From Prorocentrum cordatum (taxonomy: Eukaryota; Sar; Dinophyceae; Prorocentrales; Prorocentraceae): DNA of 64,000 nucleotides. The position numbers were made by a program, and so were the translations under genes. The notes beneath the pieces are model-generated. The model was given only the letters and a program-made list of their open reading frames with translations, had not been told where the DNA came from and did not search any database. This document shows, one piece after another, positions 20,597-30,329 of the stretch (positions are counted from its first letter, which is position 1; each line of letters starts with the position of its first letter). Location of the stretch: contig CAUYUJ010004780.1 in the NCBI GenBank assembly GCA_963575745.1, positions 298,812-362,811 of the forward strand, written 5' to 3'.

Positions 20597-21171
20597 GAGA
20601 TCAGTTCCCGCGAGTAAGGTCGGCGAGGCCCCCCCGTTGCGTACAGTGGGGAGCCAGAGAGAGGATCCGAAAAAGCTCCTTCGGGAAAACCATCGCCCTC
20701 AGCCAGCGGCTCGAGGCAGGCGAAGGTGGACTGGATGTGCACGAGAGACGCCCGCTGGCCTTCAGAGACACCGAGGGCTGACGGCTGGGCCTCAGGGGCA
20801 CACACAGCGTTCATGACGTCGATGGCGTCGTTGGCCCAGTCTTGCCAAGGAGCATCATCAGAAGACTGACGGTGACCGCGGCGGCTGCGCCCAAAACTGG
20901 AGCCCTCGCGTGGGCGGCCCAAGAACGGCAAGGGAAAGATGTCCCGCTGGCGCCCTCCTGGCTCCGCACGGCGCGAAGGCTGAGGTGGCCCGTCAGCTGA
21001 GGCGTCAGGGCCCGATGGGCTGGTTGGCGGGAGCGGGCGCCCAACTCCGCTCCCCGCTCCGAGGCTACTTGTCATCCTTGCCAGAGCCCTTGTCGCCCTT
21101 GGTCCCCTTCTTGCTCTTGCGGGCCAAGTCGCGCTCCTCTCTGGCTTTGCGCTGCTCCTTCCTGTAAGCAT
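20550..21171 (-). CDS. N-terminal linker of the RT polyprotein
   Basis: Reads FPLPFLGR...WQDWANDAIDVMNAVCAP, then SLVHIQSTFACLEPL and RRPYSRELISWPDVGDDP, with no known enzymatic domain. From memory this stretch stands ahead of RT in related dinoflagellate elements. It overlaps the end of the gag-like ORF by about 100 bases and needs a frame change near 20550 to reach the RT. Confidence 0.6.
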
Positions 21172-22379
21172 TCATCTTCGTGAGCTCGTCCTTGATGTGG
21201 TCCTGCAGCGACGGCGCGACGCACACGTTCCCGCGCAGCTGGTCCGTGCCGAGCAACACGCGTGCGTCGAGGCTGCCCGAATCAGCTGCCGGGGCGACGC
21301 GGTCCCTGTAGCGCTCCTCCTGGAACTGCACGGCTCTGGCCAGCATCTCGCCCGAAGCGAGATTAGCCACATTCAGCTGGTCGTAGATCACCATGGGCTC
21401 GAGGGTCCTGCACGCCGCCCGCTCGTGCTCGTCGACGCCGGGCTCGTGCCCCTGCAAGCGCGTCTCCGAGAGCCAGCGCGAGTGGCGGCCCGTTGGAGTG
21501 CCGCCGTGAGCCTCCATGAACTTGAGGACCCACAGCGCCGTCCGCGGACCCCTGACTGGCCAGTCGGGAAAAGCCCCCTCAACCATATTCATGACCGCGC
21601 TGCGGTAGTCCGCGTGTCGCTGCCCCTGCAGGTCGTACGTGACGGGCTGGATGCGCGCATCAGCTGGCGCGGCCGCAGCCGCCGCGGCCCCAAGGCCTCC
21701 AGCTGCGGCAACTGGCCCTGCAGCTGCGGGCGCCGCTACCAGCGGCGGCGGGGGGCCTGCCAGCGCCGGGGCGCCTGCCACGGGCGCCGCTGGGCCGCCA
21801 GCGAGCGCAGCGGCCAAGCCAGCCACTCCAGCCGCCACGGCGGGCCCACCAATCCCTGCCGCGGGCGCCGCGGGGGGGGCTGCAACCAGCATCCCAGCGG
21901 GCGGCCCCGCACCGCCAGCAGCGAGCGCCGCAGCCGCCGCGCCACCGGCAGGCGCGATGCCAGCGGCGCCAGGCCGAGGGCGAGCTCCGCCTGCAGCGCC
22001 AACCAGGTTGGGCATCACCGCGTCCCCAGCGCCCAGGGCGACTCCCATCCTCGCAGCTCCCGCAGCCAGCACCTGCGCGACCCGCGCGGGCGCTGGGACG
22101 CCCCTGAAGCCGTGCACGTGCATCCCAGCTGCAGCTGGAGGGTACGCGCCCATGCGTCCGCCTTCGCACGGCAGCCAGCGGCGCACCTCAGCGGCGGCGA
22201 AGAGGTCCTCCTCGTAGCTGTCGTCATCCGGCGTGAGGGTACACGCCAGGCCCGATCCGTCGGGCGCGAGCACCACCAATCGCTCGTGCCACACACCCCA
22301 CGTACTCGACCAGGATGAAATCCCCTTCCTGCAGACCCAGAGCCGCTATCGGATGCCGTGCAGCGGCCGCCGCCGCCAT
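21065..22379 (-). CDS. Gag-like ORF1 of the DIRS-order element
   Basis: The likely start is ATG 22379 (MAAAAAARHPIAALGLQEGD). A single extra base near 22310 shifts it into the long frame that reads VWHERLVVLAPDGSG. An Ala/Gly/Pro-rich middle follows, then a conserved-looking core DWPVRGPRTALWVLKFMEAH, WLSETRL, YDQLNVANLASGEMLARAVQ, and a Lys-rich tail (KSKKGTKGDKGSGKDDK) suited to nucleic-acid binding. From memory this core is typical of the first large ORF in dinoflagellate DIRS-like elements. Presumed role: packaging of element RNA. Confidence 0.65.
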
Positions 22380-22380
22380 G

Positions 22381-22797
22381 CTAGTGGGTCAGCTGTGGCC
22401 TCGAGGCCCGCAGAGCCGCCACCTGAGCCGCCGCCAGCTGCGCCGCTGAGGCCGGAACCTCCAAGGCCGCCGCGGGCGGCCGCGCGGGAACGCCCGCCGG
22501 CGCAGGGGCCCCTGGTGTCGCGGGCGCGCCCCGCCTGCCGAAGGCCCAGCCAGCGGCGCCCACCGCGGCAAGGCTGGCCAGCCACGCAAGGCTGACCCCC
22601 AGCGGCTCGGGCCGCTGGACCTCCGACACCGAGCCGCCTGGGCACGCCAGCCGCGGCTCGCAAGCGCAGGAGCAGGAAGGGCACGGAGGCGGCGCCGGGC
22701 ACGCCGGGCACTGCGCACCCCAGGCGGCGCCCCAGGCCGCCGCGCCGGCGGCGAACCCCCGCGTCGCCTCGCGGAGGATGAGGCCCACGGGGTCCAT
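22381..22797 (-). CDS. Small Cys-rich ORF with one membrane segment at the element's 5' end
   Basis: ATG 22797 gives a 138-residue protein: MDPVGLILREATRGFAAGA, a Cys/Pro cluster (CPACPAPPPCPSCSCACEP), one hydrophobic segment (VSLAWLASLAAVGAAGWAF) and an Ala/Pro tail, ending at 22381. It lies between repeat A1 and the gag-like ORF in the same orientation, 2 bases before the gag start. Function unknown; a membrane-anchored element protein is one reading. Confidence 0.5.
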   Translation of the reverse strand: MDPVGLILREATRGFAAGAAAWGAAWGAQCPACPAPPPCPSCSCACEPRLACPGGSVSEVQRPEPLGVSLAWLASLAAVGAAGWAFGRRGAPATPGAPAPAGVPARPPAAALEVPASAAQLAAAQVAALRASRPQLTH

Positions 22798-22836
22798 CCG
22801 CGGCCCAGCCCCCTCCGCTCGGAAGCCCCTGGGGCC

Positions 22837-22921
22837 TCGGAGCTTGAGCAGTACGGCCGCGAAGAACGCGGTGCGGCCGCCTGCCCGCTCCCCTCCTCGC
22901 TTCGCGATGTTAAATATACCA
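22837..22921 (-). repeat. Split direct repeat A, outer copy (A1)
   Basis: 85 bp matching 16400-16484 with three substitutions. It marks the 5' end of the element. The non-LTR element frame begins at its outer edge. Confidence 0.9.
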
Positions 22922-23301
22922 ATGATGCTTTCGTTAAGGTTTACACGTTGTTCGAGTTTGATCAGTTTGCTATTCGGAATCCACAAGTACCCCTGGGCTC
23001 TTACATTGATGATGATACGATCCTCACGTTTGGAGAAGAAGAAAAAATCATTCGGGACCTTGTTAGAGCTGCCGCCGATACGAAGTATATCTTTCAACGC
23101 CGACTGGGGGTGCAACTAGCTGCTGACAAGGCATCGACTTTTGCATCTTCTCAGCGCGTGGCTGCTCGGTTGGCCAAGAAGCTGCCCCGCTACTGCCCGT
23201 CTCTCGCCTGCAACTCGGCCATCTCGCTGGGCTGCGACTTTAGCCCCAGGACAGCGTCGGGCATGCAAAGGAGGCCGCACAAAAAGGAAGGCTCGGTTTA
23301 A
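22922..23301 (+). CDS. Non-LTR reverse transcriptase, C-terminal half
   Basis: Frame: NDAFVKVYTLFEFDQF, then the catalytic box GSYIDDDTILTFG, a thumb-like region RRLGVQLAADKAST and ISLGCDFSPRTA. From memory the VKVYTL..FD and G.DF pieces are usual in dinoflagellate non-LTR RTs. The frame begins abruptly at the split repeat A1 and breaks near 23290, where the following frame continues the protein. Confidence 0.65.
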
Positions 23302-23302
23302 A

Positions 23303-23737
23303 TATATGAGGACCCGTCATGACTTTATTCGACATGTTCGAAAGAAGTTGCCCAGGGACCGATCTCGCATGAGCAAGATTTACATATGTGGGGTCAGACC
23401 GGCGGCGGGATACGGGCCCATGGTCCTGGGGATGTCAGATCAGGAACTCAACGAGCTCAGGAGTGCGCTGCTCTCAGGTTTTTCGCCAGCGCATAGAGGT
23501 GCGTCGCTTACGGCAAAGGTTTGTATTCACGGTGATTCTGCATGGCTTCAGGCGACGGCGCCTGCCAGACAATGGTCGACCAGTTTGTGGAGAAGTCTGA
23601 CGACGCCGTCCACCAGCCCCTTCACTTTCAGGGATCACATCAGGCTGTGGAGGAACCCCGAGGCTCAGGAGTTACGTCTGGGACCATCTGAGTGGAGGAA
23701 TTCTCGGGGACCAGGTCATCGAATGCTTCTGAGTTAA
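23303..23737 (+). CDS. Post-RT region of the non-LTR element
   Basis: One frame over from the RT: RTRHDFIRHVRKKLPRDRS, ICGVRPAAGYGPMVLGMSD and ELRSALLSGF. This fits the region behind RT in the same family. It ends at a stop at 23737. The next 290 bases hold remnants without a continuous frame. Confidence 0.5.
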   Translation, partial: YMRTRHDFIRHVRKKLPRDRSRMSKIYICGVRPAAGYGPMVLGMSDQELNELRSALLSGFSPAHRGASLTAKVCIHGDSAWLQATAPARQWSTSLWRSLTTPSTSPFTFRDHIRLWRNPEAQELRLGPSEWRNSRGPGHRMLLS

Positions 23738-24022
23738 GAAGATCGTATAGGCTGGAAGGCACTTAGTTTTAGTAGGTGGCAAGATGATAAGGGCAATGTA
23801 GTTGATTTACTGTATCACAGTCCAGCCATGGTTGTCAGTCTTTTGCAGTCAGGAGCTCAGAGATCCCACGAGAGACGATTGGCGGCGAGTCTCCCCTCGT
23901 TCGCTGGTGCGCGTGCGTGCGTGGACCCTCTCCGCCCCCTCCTCCGTTCGAAGCGAACCCCGCCGCGAGCAAAGTATTGAGGCTGTTCCTGTTTTTCAAA
24001 TGGCTGCTGGACGGCAGACCGT

Positions 24023-25472
24023 TTGCAAGAGTCAGGTTACATTTCAGACGGACTTTGTCCCAAGTGCGGCCAACCTGACTCGATCTTCCACCGCCAATGG
24101 CTATGTGATGACCCAGAGGTTGCAGCGGCCCGCAGCGAAGCCGTTGAGCCTCATCTGATCGAGGCTGCCCGTAACTGCCAGCCCTCAGAGCGATTGTCTT
24201 GGTCTCGATTGATAATGGCCCAGCCCGATGATGATTCCCCCCCCCCCCTCGGCGGCGACGGACCCCCTCCTCCAGGGTGCGAATGGGCAGCCTTTGTCTC
24301 TCGAAGAGTTTGTAGAACGGAGTGAGAGCTGTGACTTAGCGGTCGACGGCTCGGCCACCCAGTACCCAGTTTTAGAGCTCAACCGCGCTGCTTTCGCGGG
24401 AGTTTATTTGGAACCAGGGGGCGTTTACCAGGTTCGGACCCGCTTCATGGCCGCCGTGTGGCCAGTGTTGCACCAAACGCCCCAGGCGGCCGAAAACTTG
24501 GGCCCGGCCACTGCTTGTGCGTTTAGCTCGGGCATAAGTTCTCCTTTCAGTGATTGCAAAGGGGCCGTGCGCTTGCGTAATCTCTCGGATGAGGCGCAGC
24601 TGTGCCCGCGGGAAATGTTTGCGGGCTTCCGCCGTGCCGCGCAGCAATCGCCTGGATTTGATGCCCTGGGGGAGGCCCAGCATACGCCCGCCCATCGGTC
24701 GGATGCTATCATACAGGCCCTCGCCCCTGACCAGAAGCGAATAGCTTTAGCCAACCAGGACGCTGACCGCCTGGCTAAGTTCGCTCTCTCGCTTCATCCT
24801 CAGCCTGCCCCTGCTGATCTGGAGACCCTGGATAGGCAGGTGCAGGCCCTTCGAGCGCGTGCTTTGATGTTCGGGAAGGTGATCTCTCTTTTATTTCCTA
24901 AGCTGCACTTTGAGAGACCCCCGAAAGAGAAGCGGCTGCCTAGAGTTCCTCCCCCCCCCCCCGATTGGCACGATGGGGATGAGCTCAGTGGCGATCGACC
25001 CGCTTTCGGATGTAAAAAATGTTTCATGATTTCGTTCGATGGCGAGTCCCGCCCGATGAACGGTTGCGCTGGTTTGTCCACGGCTCTGAGGCGCCCCCAG
25101 GGTGCTGAGACCGAGCGGCACCATAAGTTGGGATTTGCCATCCTGAACAAAACCCATAGACCGCTGTTTTTCTGTTTTGCCTGCGGGGCCTACACCAGCA
25201 GGCGATGTTACTTGCTAGGTCAGACCTGTCTCAAGAAGTTGGGCACTGCGGGTGATCAGGTGCTCACTCGTCTTCAGGCTGGCCTCCACCCTCACTACAG
25301 AAAAAATCCCGAGGGTGATGACTCGCTGGCGCCTGCTAGAGCGCCGCCGAAGTCGGTGCTTCTTGCCCCTCCAGGCCTTATCGCTGCGGGGTCGTCTCGC
25401 TTGGTCGATTCCGACCGTTTGCGAGCGCTGGCAGCCCGAATTCAGGCCAGGGGGGAGGCATCCAGGCGATAG
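24023..25472 (+). CDS. Zinc motif, RNase H and Cys-rich tail of the non-LTR element
   Basis: A first frame reads GLCPKCGQPDSIFHRQWLC (CCHC-like). From about 24228 a second frame reads DLAVDGSATQYPVLELNRAA (RNase H Asp), ISSPFSDCKGAVRL, and IALANQDADRLAKFA (RNase H last Asp). Then come a Pro-rich linker and a Cys-rich end (GCKKCFMI, CFACGAYTSRRCYLLGQTC). Presumed role: RNA removal and nucleic-acid binding in target-primed integration. Confidence 0.65.
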
Positions 25473-25509
25473 CCGCTGCTGTTGAAGCTGACGTTCTGCC
25501 GCAAGGTCG

Positions 25510-26590
25510 TCGCGTTGTTCCTCCCCCTCCTCCTCCTCCTCCTCCTCCTCATCCCCCTCCCTGCTCATCCCTGCTCATCCCTGCTCCCACCTCCTCCTCC
25601 CTCCTCCCTCCTCCTCCCTCCTCCTCCTCCTCCTCCTCCTCCTCCTGATCCTGCTCCTCCCTGGTCCCCCCTGCTCCCTGCTCCCCCCTCCTCCTCCCTC
25701 CTCCTCCTAAACATATTAATGTTGGTTGCATTATACATGTTGTTTTCAGTATTAGTATTAGTGGTATTAGCATCATGTTGTTGTTATTATTAAATTAGTA
25801 TCATTGATATTCCTAGTAGCATTGCGCTTCATATAAGTATTGCTTGTATAAGTATGACTACTACTATTGTGATTACGATTATTATTCGTAGTATTATTGC
25901 CAGTATTAATCTTAGTATGTATGCTACGATTGTTACTGTTATGACGATGGCGAGCAGTCTAACCAGTATTACTATTATCTTATTATTATTAATAGCAGAG
26001 GTAGTCGTAGTAGTATCAGTAGTGGTAGTAATCTTAGTGTTAGCCTTAGTCCTCTTATGTGTATTGGTCTTAATCGTGTTATTCGAATTCGTGTTCTTAG
26101 TGCTGTTCATCTTATCAGTATGACTATCAATACGATCACTCGTATCACGAGCAGTCGTTGTATCATTAATAATGGTGATCGTACTAGTCTTATCATCCTT
26201 ATTACGGCTATCCGTGTTATCATCATTATTAGTAGCATCATTTCCTGGCTTGATTTAAGGCGAAGTTTTCGGACTCAGCCGGCCCAACCTGTTTTTGCAT
26301 CATTTTCATCATCATCGTCATCATCGTCGTCATGATATTCACCATCGTCCGCGCCATCGCCATCATCATCGCCATCTCCCCATCATCGTCATCATCATAA
26401 TATCCATCATCATCTCCTCGTCATCGTCATCATCATGTGTGGATGATGATGATTAAATCAAGACCCGCATGGCGATGATGGCGGCGTGAACATGTTGATG
26501 CTGATGATGATGATGACAATGATGATGAAGCCGATGATTGCGATGATGATGGCGATGCAGATGATGATTTCGGACTGCGCGGGCCGTGCT
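25510..26590. repeat. (CTC)n, AT-rich triplets and (CAT)n
   Basis: 25522-25712 is C/T-rich triplets. 25713-26270 is AT-rich with loose TTA/GTA repeats, unlike the GC-rich surroundings. 26280-26570 is CAT/ATG triplets in both orientations. No gene. Confidence 0.8.
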
Positions 26591-26595
26591 GAGTA

Positions 26596-29500
26596 CTAAT
26601 CGGAAAGCCCCATTTCGTCAAGCACCTCCGTGAGGTCGGGCCACCGCATTTCGTCAAGCACCTCCGTGAGGTCGGGCAGCGCCACGGGGACTCGCGCCAG
26701 GTGATCGGCCACGACGTGGTTCACGACGTTGAAGAACTCCTTCGGGCCAGGCGTGGCGTCGATCCTGCGCGCCCTGAACTCCCGAAAGACGTCGGAGCGG
26801 ATCATGACGGCGATCTGCAGCCTGCTGTCGTCTACGCGCTGTTGCAGCTCGAGGTGGGTCGCGAAACAGTCCTGGCAGTCCGCGGAGGCGTGGTGGTGCA
26901 CGTTGTGCTCGAGGGAGGACAGGGTGCCCATGTAGAAGGACCCAGGCTTTTGCTCGAGGGTGACGACCCTTCCGCAGGAGGCTGTGCTCGAGGGTGACGC
27001 CCCATCATGTGCTCCCAGGACCCCTGGGATCCTCACTTGCACGGAGCGCGCCCCGAAAACCGTCACGGCCGCGTGCAACAGGGAGCATCCGCCATCTGTG
27101 TGCCAACCATCGCCCCGTGCGCCTGGTTGCATGAGCTGGATCGATGCGTACGCGAACGCGTTGTCGGCGAAGTGCTCTGTCATGATGGGCTTTCCGTTCT
27201 GCTCGACGATGGCAGGTGGCATGCCGTCGGCTTTGACAGCCTCGCGCATTTTGTCTCCCAGCTGTTGCAGCCACGGGCGCATCTTCTTCCGCAACGCTCG
27301 CACGAAGGCGGCCATGTGGGGCGAGGGGGTGATTTGCAAATTCCCGCCCTTGTTGAGGCTGCGGCACTTCGGGGGGCTTTCGTCGTCCACGATGCCTGCG
27401 ACCTCTGTTTTCAAGCCCTTTGCCGCCTCGTCGCCTCGGACGCATTTGGAGACGGTTGCCCCCGTGTCCAGGCGCTCCTCGGCCAAGTTCTGCCAGCACG
27501 GGTCTCTCTGCAAGAAGCGGAGAAAGTCTGGGTCCAGCTCCGCCTCCGCTATCGTGCCCGTGCCGTTTTTTCCCCTGCGCCATGGAGATGTGCACGACGA
27601 GCTGGGCGCCAGCCGGCTGCAGGAAGCGACGAGCCCTCAGACGACTGATTGTCGCTCTGGCGCCAGGGTGCCAAAGCAGGCAGCTCTCGGCGGCCTTCAA
27701 CAAGTCTGGGGGGCAGTCTGCAAGTTCGTCAACGGGCCAGCGCCCTCGGCCGTCGAGTGCCTTCGCTGTTTCAGCCTTTAGACAATCCTCGCCCGACCGC
27801 TTGAACCCCTTCTCAAAGAAGGGCAGGTTGTCCAGCCACGGGGCGGGTTCCTGGTCCTCGTAATTGTAGAAGTCCCCCGACCCTGGCTCCTTGCCTGGGA
27901 TCCCCAAGACCCCCCTTAAGAAAACCACGAAGTCTTTCGGGTGCCCCCCTGGATGCCCGAGCGCGCCGCAAGGCTCTGGTTGGAACAACACCTTGCGCGT
28001 GTGCAACTCCGCCATCAGGCACCCGATGGACCACATGTCCAGGTCCTCTGGGTAGCGCTGGTTCCCCAAGAAAACGTCTACCGCTCTGTAAGCGGGCGCG
28101 CGTGCTCCGAGGTCATCGCAGGTCGGGCTGTAGCGCAGTTTCTTCTTCAACCTGCCGCGGGGATCCGCCATCTCCACACAGCCGAGGTCGCCGAGCACCA
28201 CCTGCGGAGAGGGGCGGATGGAGGAGAGGGGAGCGACGGCGACTGAGCTCCCCCTGGAGGGAAGGGCGGGATAGACGGCACGACAACGGCATCTCGGGGG
28301 AAGGGTGGAACCTCCCTTGTTAGAACTCGGTGTGAGACCTAACGTGAAGGCTAGTGAGATAAGCTGAGCTCTGACCTCGTATATGAGGGCGTCGTCGGAG
28401 CTCTAACATGCTATGTTAGAGCTTCATGGGAGCTCTAACGCGCTATGTTAGAGCTCCATCGGAGCTCTCACATGCTATGTTAGAGCTCCCTGGGGAGATA
28501 TGGCATGCTAGGTTAGAGCTCCCATGGAGCTCTAACATGACATGTTAGAGCTCCATGGGAGCTCTAACGTAGCATGTTAGAGCCCCCTGGGAGCTCTAAC
28601 ATGGTATCACGTGCCATGTTAGAGCTCCATGTGAGCCCTGACAACTCGGGATCTTAGTCGAAGGAACGACGACGATGACGAGGATGACGACGACGACGAG
28701 GATGACGAGGATGACGATGATGACGAGGACGACGAGGACGACGACGACGAGGAGGACGACGACGAGGACGACGAGGATGACGAGGATGACGAGGACGACG
28801 AGGACGACGACGACGACGAGGAGGACGACGACGAGGACGACCGGGACGACGAGGACGGCGAGGACGACGAGGACGACGAGGACGAGGAGGACGAGGAGGA
28901 GGAGGACGACGACGACGACGGCGACGACGACGGCGACGACGACGTCGACGACGAGCGCCTCGAAGGAACTCGGGATCTGCCAGTCGAACTGCAGCTTGCT
29001 CTTTGGGCACGGCGCGACGGGATCCCATTCGCCAAGCTCACGTGATGCAAGCGCCTGCTTCTCGAAGCAGCCGCGCGTCTGCGGCGATCCTCGCATCAGG
29101 ATGTTTGCGGGCTTGATGTCGCAGTGAATGAGGCCCCTGTCGTGCATGTACTGGAGCCCTTCGAGAACGCTGTTCAGGACGTGGCGCATCCCTGTCGGCG
29201 TGAAGGATGACTTCTTGAGGAATTGGCGGACATCGATCCCGAACAACTCGTACACGAGGCCGATGTGCTCCGTCCATTTCCAATCTATCCTTGGTACTCA
29301 CTGTTGCAGTTCTCGGTGTGTTTTCTTCGGGGCTGTTGCAGTTCCTAGGCGCAACCTCCTGAAAAAGGCCCACGTCGACAAAGCGAACGAGACGCGGGTG
29401 CATGCCCACAGCACCGTGGCGCATGACCTCATCCAGAGCCCCTCCGACGGCATCCGTATTGCACCCCCTCTGCGCATCGCTGGGGTCGCCCCGCAGCATC

Positions 29501-29796
29501 TTGATCGCAGGGCCAGTCTTGTCGCCCTGTCGCGTGCCCAAGTAGACCTTGCCGAAAGAGCCCTGACCGAGCCCCCCTCCTTCCCACTGCACGTCGTACT
29601 CGAGCGGCAAGTCCTCGCACTTGCCCTTCTGTTTGTTTTCAAACGCGTGCCCGACCGCGCCGAGCTCCAGTGCAAGTAGATTCACACGACCCTCGTCGTG
29701 GGGCACCGCTCTCGGACCAGCAGGCCCGCGACGAGCAGCTGTCGGTGGCGTAGGCTCCGATACCCCGTCCGCGGCGGGAACGAGCACCTTCCCCAA
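26596..29796 (-). CDS. Protein kinase joined to a 2OG-Fe(II) oxygenase-like domain
   Basis: N-lobe: GLGQGSFGKVYLG (29542-29574) and AIKML. Intron 29268-29355 (GT-AG). Next exon: HIGLVYELFGIDVRQFL and the catalytic loop LIHCDIKPANIL, HCD instead of HRD with the Asp kept. Intron 28202-28958 (GC-AG). Last exon: VVLGDLGCVEM (DLG for DFG), YRAVDVFLGNQRYPEDLDMW, SIGCLMAEL (CMGC-like). Then comes an oxygenase domain with GWHTDGGCSLLHAA (HxD), a distal His in SLEHNVHHH and a downstream Arg. Both splices are phase 0. A single-base shift in an A6 run at 27566-27571 separates kinase and oxygenase frames; one A fewer restores MAQGKNGTGTIAEAELD. The true start lies upstream of 29796. Two 12-residue repeats end the protein. 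Substrates unknown. From memory the fusion recurs in dinoflagellates. Confidence 0.75.
26611..26677. repeat. 31-bp direct repeat inside the 3' coding end
   Basis: CATTTCGTCAAGCACCTCCG begins at 26611 and 26647 (period 36). It encodes PDLTEVLDEM twice at the C-terminus of the oxygenase-like domain. Confidence 0.85.
28395..28632. repeat. Dispersed block of the palindromic TTAGAGCTCC satellite
   Basis: Six to seven units of TTAGAGCTCC / GGAGCTCTAACATG, the same family as the large array at 36108-40336, here inside the intron. Confidence 0.9.
28666..28952. repeat. (GAC)n/(GAG)n tract
   Basis: Long run of GAC, GAG and GAT triplets in the intron. All three minus frames stay open only because of composition. 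Confidence 0.9.
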
Positions 29797-29847
29797 CGCG
29801 TCCTCTAGGGTTTCTCCTGCGACACCGTGGCCCTCGGCGACAGTTGG

Positions 29848-29849
29848 CT

Positions 29850-29898
<49 letters not shown>

Positions 29899-29954
29899 TA
29901 CTACTACGACTACTACGACTACTACGACTACTACGACTACTACGACTACTACTG

Positions 29955-30005
<51 letters not shown>
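29848..30005. repeat. (ACT)n microsatellite
   Basis: Nearly pure TAC/ACT triplets, about 50 units, with a few CGACTAC variants. On the minus strand it reads poly-Ser in the frame of the upstream exon and poly-Val in the kinase frame. A length change here could join or separate the two. Confidence 0.9.
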
Positions 30006-30009
30006 GGCT

Positions 30010-30320
30010 TGCTTGCAGGCTTGCTAGTATGCACCCCCGCAGGCTTGCTCACATAGCCTTTCCAGTTGGCGCCCAGCGCAATCTTGAGGGGCCGCGCGCA
30101 GGTGTCATGCGAAACTGGCTTTGGCCACGTCAACACACATTTGTTATTCGTTACCTTCTTCAGCGTCACTTTTGCGGTCGAAGCCCCTTTTGCCACCCTG
30201 GCCATGCTATTGCTGCAGGTCTCACTCAGCTTCTTGTTGATCGTGTCGTTGTTCGACCCGTCACCCTGCAGGTAACAGCGCCACTTATAGAAGATAACCT
30301 TGTTCCTGTCGCGACCGCTG
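30010..30320 (-). CDS. Possible upstream exon of the kinase gene
   Basis: An open minus frame reads KVIFYKWRCYLQGDGSNNDT, then CSNSMARVAKGASTAKVTLK, VLTWPKPVSHDTCARPLKI and WKGYVSKP, running into poly-Ser. It has normal coding composition but no domain I recognise. Orientation and position suggest it belongs to the kinase gene, although its frame at the microsatellite differs. No start identified. Confidence 0.35.
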
Positions 30321-30329
30321 CCGCCCGGG

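Larger units (their letters stand above)
16239..22921 (-). mobile_element. Tyrosine-recombinase (DIRS-order) retrotransposon with split direct repeats
   Basis: Read on the minus strand the order is: repeat A1 (22921-22837), a small ORF, a gag-like ORF, RT-RNase H-tyrosine recombinase-methyltransferase, repeat B1 (16628-16521), repeat A2 (16484-16400), repeat B2 (16346-16239). A1/A2 (85 bp) and B1/B2 (108 bp) each differ by three bases. The A1-ORFs-B1-A2-B2 layout is the split direct repeat arrangement known from PAT and Ngaro elements, which insert through a circular intermediate using a tyrosine recombinase. Length about 6.7 kb. Reading frames are interrupted by single-base shifts (about 22310, 20550 and 18900), and the RT catalytic box is altered, so this copy is probably not autonomous. 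Confidence 0.85.
22922..25472 (+). mobile_element. 3' part of a non-LTR (LINE-like) retrotransposon, frameshifted
   Basis: Contains, in order, RT from motif B onward, a post-RT region, a CCH-type zinc motif, RNase H and a Cys-rich tail. The 5' half (endonuclease and first RT motifs) is not directly upstream, because the DIRS-order element begins there. Frames change near 23290 and are lost at 23740-24020. Confidence 0.7.
28202..28958 (-). other. GC-AG intron of the kinase gene
   Basis: The exon ends TTCGAG, followed by GC at 28958-28957. The acceptor CCGCAG ends at 28202, before GTGGTGCTCGG. GC donors are known to be common in dinoflagellates. It contains a block of the palindromic satellite (28395-28632) and a (GAC)n tract (28666-28952). 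Confidence 0.75.

Noticed and set aside
28596-29055. Poly-Ser, poly-Arg and poly-Val frames over (GAC)n
   Set aside because: Compositional. The stretch lies between a good GC donor and AG acceptor of the kinase gene.
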